Source: Atherix ibis (Eukaryota > Arthropoda > Insecta > Diptera > Athericidae). From it: a DNA stretch of 64,000 bases. The notes beneath the pieces are model-generated. The model was given only the letters and a program-made list of their open reading frames with translations, had not been told where the DNA came from and made no database searches. Position numbers and translations under genes: made by a program. The stretch covers positions 40,314,954-40,378,953 of the forward strand of contig OY282609.1 in the NCBI GenBank assembly GCA_958298945.1. The letters are read 5' to 3'. This document shows positions 9,478 to 19,544 of this stretch, piece after piece; position 1 is the stretch's first letter; every line of letters starts with the position of its first letter.

Positions 9478-10240
9478 ATTTTCAGTAGACATTTTTAGTA
9501 GAAATCTTCAGTAGAAATTTTCAGTAGAAATTTTCAGTAGATATTTTCAGTAGATATTTTCAGTAGAAATTTTCAGTAGAAATTTTCAGTACAAATTTTC
9601 AGTACAAATTTTCAGTAGAAATTTTCAATATAAATTTTCAGTAGAAATTTTAGTGCGAATTATCAGTAGAAATGTTCAGCATAAATTTTTAGTTGAAATT
9701 TTCAGTAGAAATTTTCTGTAAAAATTTTCAGTAGAAATAGTTAGTAGAAATTTTCAGCAGGAATTTTCAGTAGAAATTTTCAGTAGAAATTTTCAGTAGA
9801 AATTTTCAGTACCAATTGTCAGTAGCAATTTTGGGTAGAAATTTTCAGTAGAAATTTTCAGTAGAATTCTTAAGTAGACATTTTCAGTAGTAATTTTCAG
9901 TAGAACTCTTAAGTAAAAATTTTCAGCAGAATTTTCAGTAGAAATTTTCAGTAGACATTTTTAGTAGAAATCTTCAGCAGAAATTTTCAGTAGAAATTTT
10001 CAGTAGAAATTTTCAGTAGATAGTTTCAGTAGATATTCTCAGTAGATATTTTCAGTAGAAATCTTCAGTAGAAATTTTCAATATAAATTTTCAGTATGAA
10101 TTTTCAGTAGAAATTTTAGTGCGAATTATCAGTAGAAATGTTCAACATAAATTTTCAGTAGACATAATCAGTAGAAATTTTCAGTAGAAATTTTCTGGAC
10201 CAATTGTCAGTAGCAATTTTGGGTACAAATTTTCAGTAGA
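9478..10240 (+). repeat. Segmental duplication S3, copy 2
   Basis: Copy of 7,588-8,350 at an exact displacement of 1,890 bp, with markers at 9,810 and 10,198. Its insertion next to the inverted-repeat segment shows that A-type blocks and the degenerate mosaic have been interleaved by duplication. Confidence 0.88.
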
Positions 10241-10959
10241 TATTTTCAGAAGAAATTGTTAGTAGAAATTTTCAATAGACATTTTCAGTAGAAATTTTCA
10301 GTAGAAATTTTCTTTAGAAATTTTGAGTAGAAAGTTTCAGCAGAAATTTTACAAATTTTGCAATAGAAATTTTCAGTAGAATTTTTCAGTGGAAATGGTT
10401 AGTAGAAATTTTCAGTAGGAATTCTCAGAATAATTTTCAGTAGAAATTTTCAGTACAAATTTCCAGTAGAAATTTTCAGTAGATATTTTCAATAGAAATT
10501 TTCAGTAGAAAATTTCAATAAAAATTTTCAGTAGAAATTTTCAGTAGATGTTTTCAGTAGAAGTTTTCAGTAGAAATTTTCAGTAGAAGTTTTCAGTAGA
10601 AATTTTCTGTAGAAATTTTTAGTAGAAATTTACAGTAGAAATTTTCAGAGAAATATTCAGTAGAAATCTTAAATACAAATTTTCAGTAGAAATTTTCAGT
10701 AGAAATTTTCAGAAGAAACTGTCAGTAGAAATTTACAGTAGACATTTTTAGTAGAAATTTTTAGGAGAAATTTTGAGTAGAGGTTTTCAATAGAAATTTC
10801 AGTAGAAATTTTCAGTAGAAATTATCAATAAAAATTTTCATTAGAAATTTTTAGTAGAAATTTTCAGTAGAAACTTTTAGTAGAAATTTTCAGTAGAAAT
10901 TTTCAGTAGAAATATGCTGCAGAAATATTCAGTAGAAATTTTCGGTAGAAATTTTCAGC
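10241..10959 (+). repeat. Irregular satellite between S3 and S4 copies
   Basis: About 720 bp of poorly ordered units, including TTTTACAAATTTTGCAATAG, ATGGTTAG, TTCTCAGAATAATTTTCAG and a GTTTTCAGTAGAAG alternation near 10,550-10,600. It repeats the CAGAGAAATATTCAG and GAGTAGAGG units also found at 15.6-16.1 kb. No other kind of sequence is visible in it. Confidence 0.75.
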
Positions 10960-11822
10960 AGAAATTTTCAGTAGAAATTATCAGTAGATATTTTCAGAAG
11001 AAATTGTTAGTAGAAATTTTCAATAGACATTTTCATTAAAAATTTTCAGTGGAAATCTTCAGTAGAAATTTTCAGTAGAAATTTTCAGTAGAAATTTTCA
11101 GTAGAAATTTTCAGTAGAAATTTTCAGAGAAATATATAGTAGAAATCTTAAATACAAATTTTCAGTAGAAATTTTCAGTAGAAATTTTCAGAAGAAACTG
11201 TCAGTAGAAATTTACAGTAGACATTTTTAGTAGAAATTTTTAGTAGAAATTTTGAGTGGAGGTTTTCAGTAGAAATTTCAGTAGAAATTTTCAGTAGAAA
11301 TTATCAATAAAAATTTTCATTAGAAATTTTTAGTAGAAATTTTCAGTAGAAACTTTTAGTAGAAATTTTAAGTAGAAATTTTCAGTTAAAATATGCTGCA
11401 GAAATATTCAGTAGAAATTTTTGGTAGAAATTTTCAGCAGAAATTTTCAGTAGAAATTTCAGTAGAAATTATCAGTAGATATTTTCAGAAGAAATTTTTA
11501 GTAGGAATTTTTAAAACATATTTTCATTAGAAATTGTTAGCAGAAATTTTCAGCAGAAATTTTCAGTAGAAATGTCAGTAGACATTTTCAGCAGAAATTT
11601 TCATTACAAATTTTTAGTAGAAATTTTTCAGCAGATATTTTCAGTAATAATAATCAGCAGAAATTTTCGGTAGAAATTTTCAGTAGAAATTTTCAGTAGA
11701 AATTTTCAATAGAAATTTTCAGTAGAAAATTTTCAGTAGAAACTTTCAATAGAAATTTTCAGTAGAAATTTTCAGTAGAATTTTTCAGTAGAAATTTTCA
11801 GTAGAAATTTTCAATAGAAATT

Positions 11823-11922
11823 TACTGAAAATTTCTACTTAAGATTTCTACTAAAAATTTCTACTGAAAATATCTACTGAAAGTATCTACTGAAAATATC
11901 TGCTAGAAATTTCTACTGAAAA
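11823..11922 (-). repeat. Inverted 100-bp satellite segment (copy 2)
   Basis: Second copy of the inverted segment, with one base changed (CTGCTAG instead of CTGCTGG). Its direct partner lies at 12,012-12,111, again after an 89-bp spacer, and carries one change of its own (CAGTGGAAA). The arms therefore pair at 98 of 100 positions. The conserved spacer length shows that the whole inverted repeat was duplicated as a unit. Confidence 0.94.
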
Positions 11923-12011
11923 GTTCAGTAGAAATTTTCAGTAGAAATTTCAGTAGAAATTTTCAGTAGAAAATTTCAGTAGAAATTTGCAGTAGAAAAT
12001 TTTAGTAGAAA

Positions 12012-12111
12012 TTTTCAGTAGAAATTTCCAGCAGATATTTTCAGTAGATACTTTCAGTAGATATTTTCAGTGGAAATTTTTAGTAGAAATCTTAAGTAGA
12101 AATTTTCAGTA
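12012..12111 (+). repeat. Direct arm partner of inverted copy 2
   Basis: Direct counterpart of 11,823-11,922. It is followed at once by a partial tandem repetition of itself (TTTCCAGCAG again near 12,165), so the direct stretch is present twice here. Confidence 0.92.
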
Positions 12112-12379
12112 GAAATTTTCTGTAGAAATTTTCTGTAGAAATTTTCTGTAGAAATTTTCAGTAGAAATTTCCAGCAGATATTTTCAGTAGATACTTTCAG
12201 TAGATATTTTCAGTAGAAATTTTTAGTAGAAATCTTAAGTAGAAATTTTCAGTAGAAATTTTCTGTAGAAATTTTCTGTAGAAATTTTCTGTAGAAATTT
12301 TCAGTAGAAATTTTCAGTAGAAATTTTCAGTAGAAATTTTCAGTAGAAATTTTCAGTAGAAATTTTCAGCAGAAATTTT

Positions 12380-12730
12380 CAATAGAAATTTTCAGTACAA
12401 ATTTCCTGTAGAAACTTTCTGCAAAAATTTTCAGAAGAAATAGTTAGTAGAAATTTTCAGTAGGAATTTTCAGAGAAAAGTTCAGTAGAAATTTTCGGTA
12501 GGAATTTTCAGTAGAAATTTTCAGTGGGAATTATCAGTAGAAATATTCAGCATAAATTTTTAGTAGAATTTTTAGTAGAAATTTTTAGCAGAAATTTTAG
12601 TAGAAATGTTTAGTAGAAATTTTTAGTAGAAATTTTCAGTAGAAATTTTCGGTAGAAATATTTAGGAGAAATTTTCAGTAGAAATATTTAGTAGAAATTT
12701 TCAGCTGAAATTTTTAGTAGAAATTTTCAG
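12380..12730 (+). repeat. Block E copy 1 (TTTCCTGTAG / CAGTGGGAATT units)
   Basis: Defined by the units ATTTCCTGTAG, AAACTTTCTGCAAAAA, TTTTCAGAGAAAAG, CAGTGGGAATTATCAG, TTTTTAGCAG and TTTTCAGCTG. It matches 13,864-14,214 at an offset of 1,484 bp (12,401 to 13,885; 12,524 to 14,008). A part of it also occurs at 13,104-13,260, and related versions are at 17.15 and 20.1 kb. Confidence 0.85.
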
Positions 12731-13331
12731 TAGAAATTTCAGTAGAAATTTTCAGTAGAAATTTCAGTAGAAATTTTTGGTAGAAATTTTCAGCAGAAAT
12801 TTTCAGTAGAAATTTCAGTAGAAATTATCAGTAGATATTTTCAGAAGAAATTTTTAGTAGGAATTTTTAAAACATATTTTCATTAGAAATTGTTAGCAGA
12901 AATTTTCAGCAGAAATTTTCAGTAGAAATGTCAGTAGACATTTTCAGCAGAAATTTTCATTACAAATTTTTAGTAGAAATTTTTCAGCAGATATTTTCAG
13001 TAATAATAATCAGCAGAAATTTTCGGTAGAAATTTTCAGTAGAAATTTTCAGTAGAAATTTTCAGTAGAAATTTTCAGTAGAAATTTTCAGTAGAAATTT
13101 TCAGTGGGAATTATCAGTAGAAATATTCAGCATAAATTTTTAGTAGAATTTTTAGTAGAAATTTTTAGCAGAAATTTTAGTAGAAATGTTTAGTAGAAAT
13201 TTTTAGTAGAAATTTTCAGTAGAAATTTTCGGTAGAAATATTTAGGAGAAATTTTCAGTAGAAATTTTCAGTAGAATTTTTCAGTAGAATTTTTCAGTAG
13301 AAATTTTCAGTAGAAATTTTCAATAGAAATT

Positions 13332-13431
13332 TACTGAAAATTTCTACTTAAGATTTCTACTAAAAATTTCTACTGAAAATATCTACTGAAATTATCTACT
13401 GAAAATATCTGCTGGAAATTTCTACTGAAAA
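13332..13431 (-). repeat. Inverted 100-bp satellite segment (copy 3), partner lost
   Basis: Third inverted copy, with one change (GAAATTATC in place of GAAAGTATC). The spacer after it begins like the other two, but from about 13,520 it switches to AAATTGTTAGCAG units, so the direct arm expected near 13,521 is absent. The nearest direct match is about 14,260-14,360, some 830 bp away. A later rearrangement cut this inverted repeat in half. Confidence 0.92.
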
Positions 13432-13863
13432 GTTCAGTAGAAATTTTCAGTAGAAATTTCAGTAGAAATTTTCAGTAGAAAATTTCAGTAGAAATTTGCA
13501 GTAGAAAATTTCAGTAGAAATTGTTAGCAGAAATTTTCAGCAGAAATTTTCAGTAGAAATGTCAGTAGACATTTTCAGCAGAAATTTTCATTACAAATTT
13601 TTAGTAGAAATTTTTCAGCAGATATTTTCAGTAATAATAATCAGCAGAAATTTTCGGTAGACATTTTCAGTAGAAATTTTCAGTAGAAATTTTCAATAGA
13701 AATTTTCAGTAGAAAATTTTCAGTAGAAACTTTCAATAGAAATTTTCAGTAGAAATTTTCAGTAGAATTTTTCAGTAGAAATTTTCAGTAGAAATTTTCA
13801 GTAGAAATTTTCAGTAGAAATTTTCAGTAGAAATTTTCAGTAGAAATTTTCAGCAGAAATTTT

Positions 13864-14214
13864 CAGTAGAAATTTTCAGTACAAATTTCCTGTAGAAACT
13901 TTCTGCAAAAATTTTCAGAAGAAATAGTTAGTAGAAATTTTCAGTAGGAATTTTCAGAGAAAAGTTCAGTAGAAATTTTCGGTAGGAATTTTCAGTAGAA
14001 ATTTTCAGTGGGAATTATCAGTAGAAATATTCAGCATAAATTTTTAGTAGAATTTTTAGTAGAAATTTTTAGCAGAAATTTTAGTAGAAATGTTTAGTAG
14101 AAATTTTTAGTAGAAATTTTCAGTAGAAATTTTCGGTAGAAATATTTAGGAGAAATTTTCAGTAGAAATATTTAGTAGAAATTTTCAGCTGAAATTTTTA
14201 GTAGAAATTTTCAG
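13864..14214 (+). repeat. Block E copy 2
   Basis: Copy of 12,380-12,730 at an offset of 1,484 bp, with the same ATTTCCTG, CAGTGGG and TTTTCAGCTG units. It runs into AAAATTTCAATAG units and then a TTTCCAGCAG stretch at 14,270. Confidence 0.85.
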
Positions 14215-14579
14215 TAGAAATTTCAGTAGAAAATTTCAATAGAAAATTTCAGTAGAAATTTTCAGTAGAAATTTCCAGCAGATATTTTCAGTAGATACTT
14301 TCAGTAGATATTTTCAGTAGAAATTTTTAGTAGAAATCTTAAGTAGAAATTTTCAGTGGAAATTTTCTGTAGAAATTTTCAGTAGAAATTTTCAGTAGAA
14401 ATTTTCAGTAGAAATTTTCAGTAGAAATTTTCAGTAAAAATTTTCAGTAGAAATTTTCAGTAGAAATTTTCAGTAGAAATCTTCAGTAGAAATTTTCAGT
14501 AGAAAATTTCAGAAGATATTTTCAGTAGAAATTTTTAGTAGAAATCTTAAGTAGAAATTTTCAGTAGAAATTTTCAGTA

Positions 14580-15130
14580 AAAATTTTCAGTAGAAATTTT
14601 CAGTACAAATTTTGAGTACAAATTTTCAGTACAAATTTTCAGTAGAAATTTTCAATATAAATTTTCAGTAGAAATTTTAGTGCGAATTATCAGTAGAAAT
14701 GTTCAGCATAAATTTTTAGTTGAAATTTTCAGTAGAAATTTTCTGTAAAAATTTTCAGTAGAAATAGTTAGCAGAAATTTTCAGTAATAATTTTCAGTAA
14801 AAATTTTCAGTAGAAATTTTCAGTACCAATTGTCAGTAGCAATTTTGGGTAGAAAATTTCAGTAAAAATTTTCAGTAGAACTCTTAAGTAGACATTTTCA
14901 GTAGTAATTTTCAGTAGAACTCTTAAGTAAAAATTTTCAGCAGAATTTTCAGTCGAAATTTTCAGTAGACATTTTTAGTAGAAATCTTCAGTAGAAATTT
15001 TCAGTAGAAATTTTCAGTAGATATTTTCAGCAGATATTCTCAGTAGATATTTTCAGTAGAAATCTTCAGTAGAAATTTTCAATATAAATTTTCAGTATGA
15101 ATTTTCAGTAGAAATTTTAGTGCGAATTAT
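14580..15130 (+). repeat. A-type block inserted after the mosaic
   Basis: Carries the left marker at 14,824 and the usual order through TCGAAATTTTCAG, TATTCTCAG and TATGAATTTTCAG. It ends abruptly at 15,131, where the TGCGAATTAT unit is joined directly to ATCTTCAG, out of step with the 13-bp period. The neighbouring block has its marker at 15,464. Confidence 0.85.
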
Positions 15131-16609
15131 TATCTTCAGTAGAAATTTTCAGTAGAAATTTTCAGTAGATATTTTCAGCAGATATTTTCAGTAAATATTT
15201 TCAGTAGAAATTTTCAGTAGAAATTTTCAGTAGAAATTTTCAGTAGAAATTTTCAGTAGAAATTTTCAGTACAAATTTTCAGTACAAATTTTCAATATAA
15301 ATTTTCAGTAGAAATTTTAGTGCGAATTATCAGTAGAAATGTTCAGCATAAATTTTTAGTTGAAATTTTCAGTAGAAATTTTCTGTAAAAATTTTCAGAA
15401 GAAATAGTTAGTAGAAATTTTCAGTAGGAATTTTCAGTAGAAATTTTCAGTAGAAATTTTCAGTACCAATTGTCAGTAGCAATTTTGCGTAGAAATTTTC
15501 AGTAGAACTCTTAAGTAGACATTTTCAGTAGTAATTTCCAGTAGAACTCTTAAGTAAAAATTTTCAGCAGAATTTTCAGTAGACATTTTCAGTAGACATT
15601 TTTAGTAGAAATCTTCAGTAGAAATTTTCAGAGAAATATTCAGTAGAAATCTTAAATACAAATTTTCAGTAGAAATTTTCAGAAGAAACTGTCAGTAGAA
15701 ATTTACAGTAGACATTTTTAGTAGAAATTTTTAGGAGAAATTTTGAGTAGAGGTTTTCAATAGAAATTTTAGTAGAAATTTTCAGTAGAAATTATCAATA
15801 AAAATTTTCATTAGAAATTTTTAGTAGAAATTTTCAGTAGAAACTTTCAATAAAAATTTTCAGTAGAAATTTTCAGTAGAAGTTTTCAGTAGAAATTTTC
15901 AGTAGAAATTTTCAGTAGAAGTTTTCAGTAGAAATTTTCTGTAGAAATTTTTAGTAGAAATTTACAGTAGAAATTTTCAGAGAAATATTCAGTAGAAATC
16001 TTAAATACAAATTTTCAGTAGAAATTTTCAGAAGAAACTGTCAGTAGAAATTTACAGAAGACATTTTTAGTAGAAATTTTTAGGAGAAATTTTGAGTAGA
16101 GGTTTTCAATAGAAATTTCAGTAGAAATTTTCAGTAGAAATTATCAATAAAAATTTTCATTAGAAATTTTTAGTAGAAATTTTTAGTAGAAACTTTTAGT
16201 AGAAATTTTCAGTAGAAATTTTCAGTAGAAATTTTCAGAGAAATATATAGTAGAAATCTTAAATACAAATTTTCAGTACAAATTTTCATTGGAAATTTTC
16301 AGAAGAAACTGTCAGTAGAAATTTACAGTAGACATTTTTAGTAGAAATTTTTAGTAGAAATTTTGAGTGGAGGTTTTCAGTAGAAATTTCAGTAGAAATT
16401 TTAGTAGAAATTTTCAGTAGAAATTATCAATAAAAATTTTCATTAGAAATTTTTAGTAGAAATGTCAGTAGACATTTTCAGCAGAAATTTTCATTACAAA
16501 TTTTTAGTAGAAATTTTTCAGCAGATATTTTCAGTAATAATAATCAGCAGAAATTTTCGGTAGAAATTTTCAGTAGAAATTTTCAGTAGAAATTTTCAAT
16601 AGAAATTTT
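15131..16609 (+). repeat. Mosaic of A-type and degenerate units
   Basis: One A-type marker at 15,464, with the variant TTTTGCG in place of TTTTGGG, followed from 15,620 by two tandem versions of the CAGAGAAATATTCAG ... GAGTAGAGG block (about 15,625-15,850 and 15,970-16,200) and then a GAGTGGAGG version (about 16,228-16,400). These resemble segments at 8.5, 10.65 and 11.1 kb. Confidence 0.8.
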
Positions 16610-19540
16610 CAGTAGAAAATTTTCAGTAGAAACTTTCAATAGAAATTTTCAGTAGAAATTTTCAGTAGAAATTTTCAGTAGAATTTTTCAGTAGAAATTT
16701 TCAGTAGAAATTTTCAATAGAAATTTACAGTAGAAATTTTCAGTAGAAATTTTCAGTAGAAATTTTCAGTAGAAATTTTCAGTAGAAATTTTCAGTAGAA
16801 ATTTACAGTAGAATTTTTCAGTAGAAATAGTTAGTAGAAATTTTCATTAGAAATTTTTAGTAGAATTTTTCAGTAGAAACTTTTAGTAGAAATTTTCAGT
16901 AGAAATTTCAGTAGAAATTTTCAGTAGAAATTTCAGTAGAAATTTTCAGTAGAAAATTTCAGTAGAAATTTGCAGTAGAAAATTTCAGTAGAAATTTTCA
17001 GTAGAAATTTCCAGCAGATATTTTCAGTAGATACTTTCAGTAGATATTTTCTGTAGAAATTTTCAGTAGAAATTTTCAGTAGAAATTTTCAGTAGAAATT
17101 TTCAGTAGAAATTTTCAGTAGAAATTTTTAGTAGAAATTTTCAGTACAAATTTTCTGTAGAAACTTTCTGCAAAAATTTTCAGAAGAAATAGTTAGTAGA
17201 AATTTTCAGTAGGAATTTTCAGAGAAAAGTTCAGTAGAAATTTTCGGTAGGAATTTTCAGTAGAAATTTTCAGTGGGAATTATCAGTAGAAATGTTCAGC
17301 ATAAATTTTTAGTAGAATTTTTAGTAGAAATTTTTAGCAGAAATTTTAGTAGAAATGTTTAGTAGAAATTTTTAGTAGAAATTTTCAGTAGAAATTTTCG
17401 GTAGAAATATTTAGGAGAAATTTTCAGTAGAAATATTTAGTAGAAATTTTCAGCTGAAATTTTTAGTAGAAATTTTCAGTAGAAATTTCAGTAGAAATTT
17501 TCAGTAGAAATTTCAGTAGAAATTTTCAGTAGAAAATTTCAGTAGAAATTTGCAGTAGAAAATTTCAGTAGAAATTTTCAGTAGAAATTTCCAGCAGATA
17601 TTTTCAGTAGATACTTTCAGTAGATATTTTCAGTAGAAATTTTTAGTAGAAATCTTAAGTAGAAATTTTCAGTAGAAATTTTCAGTAGAAATTTTCAGTA
17701 GAAATTTTCAGTAGAAATTTTCAGTAGAAATTTTCAGTAAAAATTTTCAGTAGAAATTTTCAGTAGAAATTTTCAGTAGAAATCTTCAGTAGAAATTTTC
17801 AGTAGAAAATTTCAGAAGATATTTTCAGTAGAAATTTTTAGTAGAAATCTTAAGTAGAAATTTTCAGTAGAAATTTTCAGTAAAAATTTTCAGTAGAAAT
17901 TTTCAGTACAAATTTTCAGTACAAATTTTCAGTACAAATTTTCAGTAGAAATTTTCAATATAAATTTTCAGTAGAAATTTTAGTGCGAATTATCAGTAGA
18001 AATGTTCAGCATAAATTTTTAGTTGAAATTTTCAGTAGAAATTTTCTGTAAAAACTTTCAGTAGAAATAGTTAGCAGAAATTTTCAGTAGGAATTTTCAG
18101 TAGAAATTTTCAGTAGAAATTTTCAGTAGAAATTTTCAGTAGAAATTTTCAGTACCAATTGTCAGTAGCAATTTTGGGTAGAAAATTTCAGTAAAAATTT
18201 TCAGTAGAACTCTTAAGTAGACATTTTCAGTAGTAATTTTCAGTAGAACTCTTAAGTAAACATTTTCAGCAGAATTTTCAGTCGAAATTTTCAGTAGACA
18301 TTTTTAGTAGAAATCTTCAGTAGAAATTTTCAGTAGAAATTTTCAGTAGATATTTTCAGCAGATATTCTCAGTAGATATTTTCAGTAGAAATCTTCAGTA
18401 GAAATTTTCAATATAAATTTTCAGTATGAATTTTCAGTAGAAATTTTAGTGCGAATTATCATCTTCAGTAGAAATTTTCAGTAGAAATTTTCAGTAGATA
18501 TTTTCAGCAGATATTTTCAGTAGATATTTTCAGTAGAAATTTTCAGTAGAAATTTTCAGTAGAAATTTTCAGTAGAAATTTTCAGTACAAATTTTCAGTA
18601 CAAATTTTCAGTAGAAATTTTTAATATAAATTTTCAGTAGAAATTTTAGTGCGAATTATCAGTAGAAATGTTCAGCATAAATGTTTAGTTGAAATCTTCA
18701 GTAGAAATTTTCAGTAGAAATTTTCAGTAGATATTTTCAGTAGAAATTTTCAGAAGAAATTTTCAGTAGACATTTTCAGTAGAAATTTTCAGTAGAAATT
18801 TTCTGTTAAAAATTTTCAGTAGAAATTTTCTGTAGAAATTTTCAGTAGAAATTTTCAGTAGAAATTTTCAGTAGAAATTTTCAGTAGAAATTTTCAGTAG
18901 AAATTTTCAGTAGATATTTTCAGTAGAAATTTTCAGTAGAAATTTTCAGTAAAAATTTTTAGTAGAAATTTTCAGTAAAAATTTTCAGTAGAAATTTTCA
19001 GTAGAAATTTTCAGTAGAAATCTTCAGTAGAAATTTTCAGTAGAAATTTTCAGTAGGTATTTTCAGCAGATATTTTCAGTAGATATTTTCAGTAGAAATT
19101 TTCAGTAGAAATTTTCAGTACAAATTTTTAGTAGAAATTTTAGTGCGAATTATCAGTAGAAATGTTCAGCATAAATTTTTAGTTGAAATTTTCAGTAGAA
19201 ATTTTCTGTAAAAATTTTCAGTAGAAATAGTTAGTAGAAATTTTCAGTAGGAATTTTCAGTAGAAATTTTCAGTAGAAATTTTCAGTACCAATTGTCAGT
19301 AGCAATTTTGGGTAGAAAATTTCAGTAGAAATTTTTAGTAGAACTCTTAAGTAGACATTTTCAGTAGTAATTTTCAGTAGAACTCTTAAGTAAAAATTTT
19401 CAGCTGAATTTTCAGTCGAAATGTTCAGTAGACATTTTTAGTAGAAATCTTCAGTAGAAATTTTCAGTAGAAATTTTCAGTAGATATTTTCAGTAGATGT
19501 TTTCAGTAGAAATTTTCAGTAGAAATTTTCAGTACAAATT
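16610..19540 (+). repeat. Segmental duplication S5, copy 1 (about 2.9 kb)
   Basis: A composite segment: AAACTTTCAATAG start (16,631), a TTTTCATTAG unit (16,845), an E-type block (17.15-17.46 kb), a TTTCCAGCAG stretch, then A-type blocks with markers at 18,153 and 19,287 and the off-register junction at 18,460. It matches the next segment at offsets of 2,933, 2,920, 3,011 and 2,998 bp, so the copies differ by added or lost units in consensus runs. Confidence 0.87.
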
Positions 19541-19544
19541 TTCA

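Larger units (their letters stand above)
10960..12160 (+). repeat. Segmental duplication S4, copy 2
   Basis: Copy of about 8,320-9,460, carrying the same AAAACATATTTTC (11,515) and AATAATAAT (11,645) units and the second inverted segment. Relative to copy 1 it has an extra stretch of about 37 bp with AAATGTCAGTAGACATTTTC near 11,570, which is also present in the later copies at 12.9 and 13.55 kb. Confidence 0.85.

Noticed and set aside
10241..10959. Possible remnant of a transposable element in the irregular stretch
   Set aside because: All bases can be explained as decayed 13-bp units; I see no terminal repeats, target-site duplication or coding remnant.
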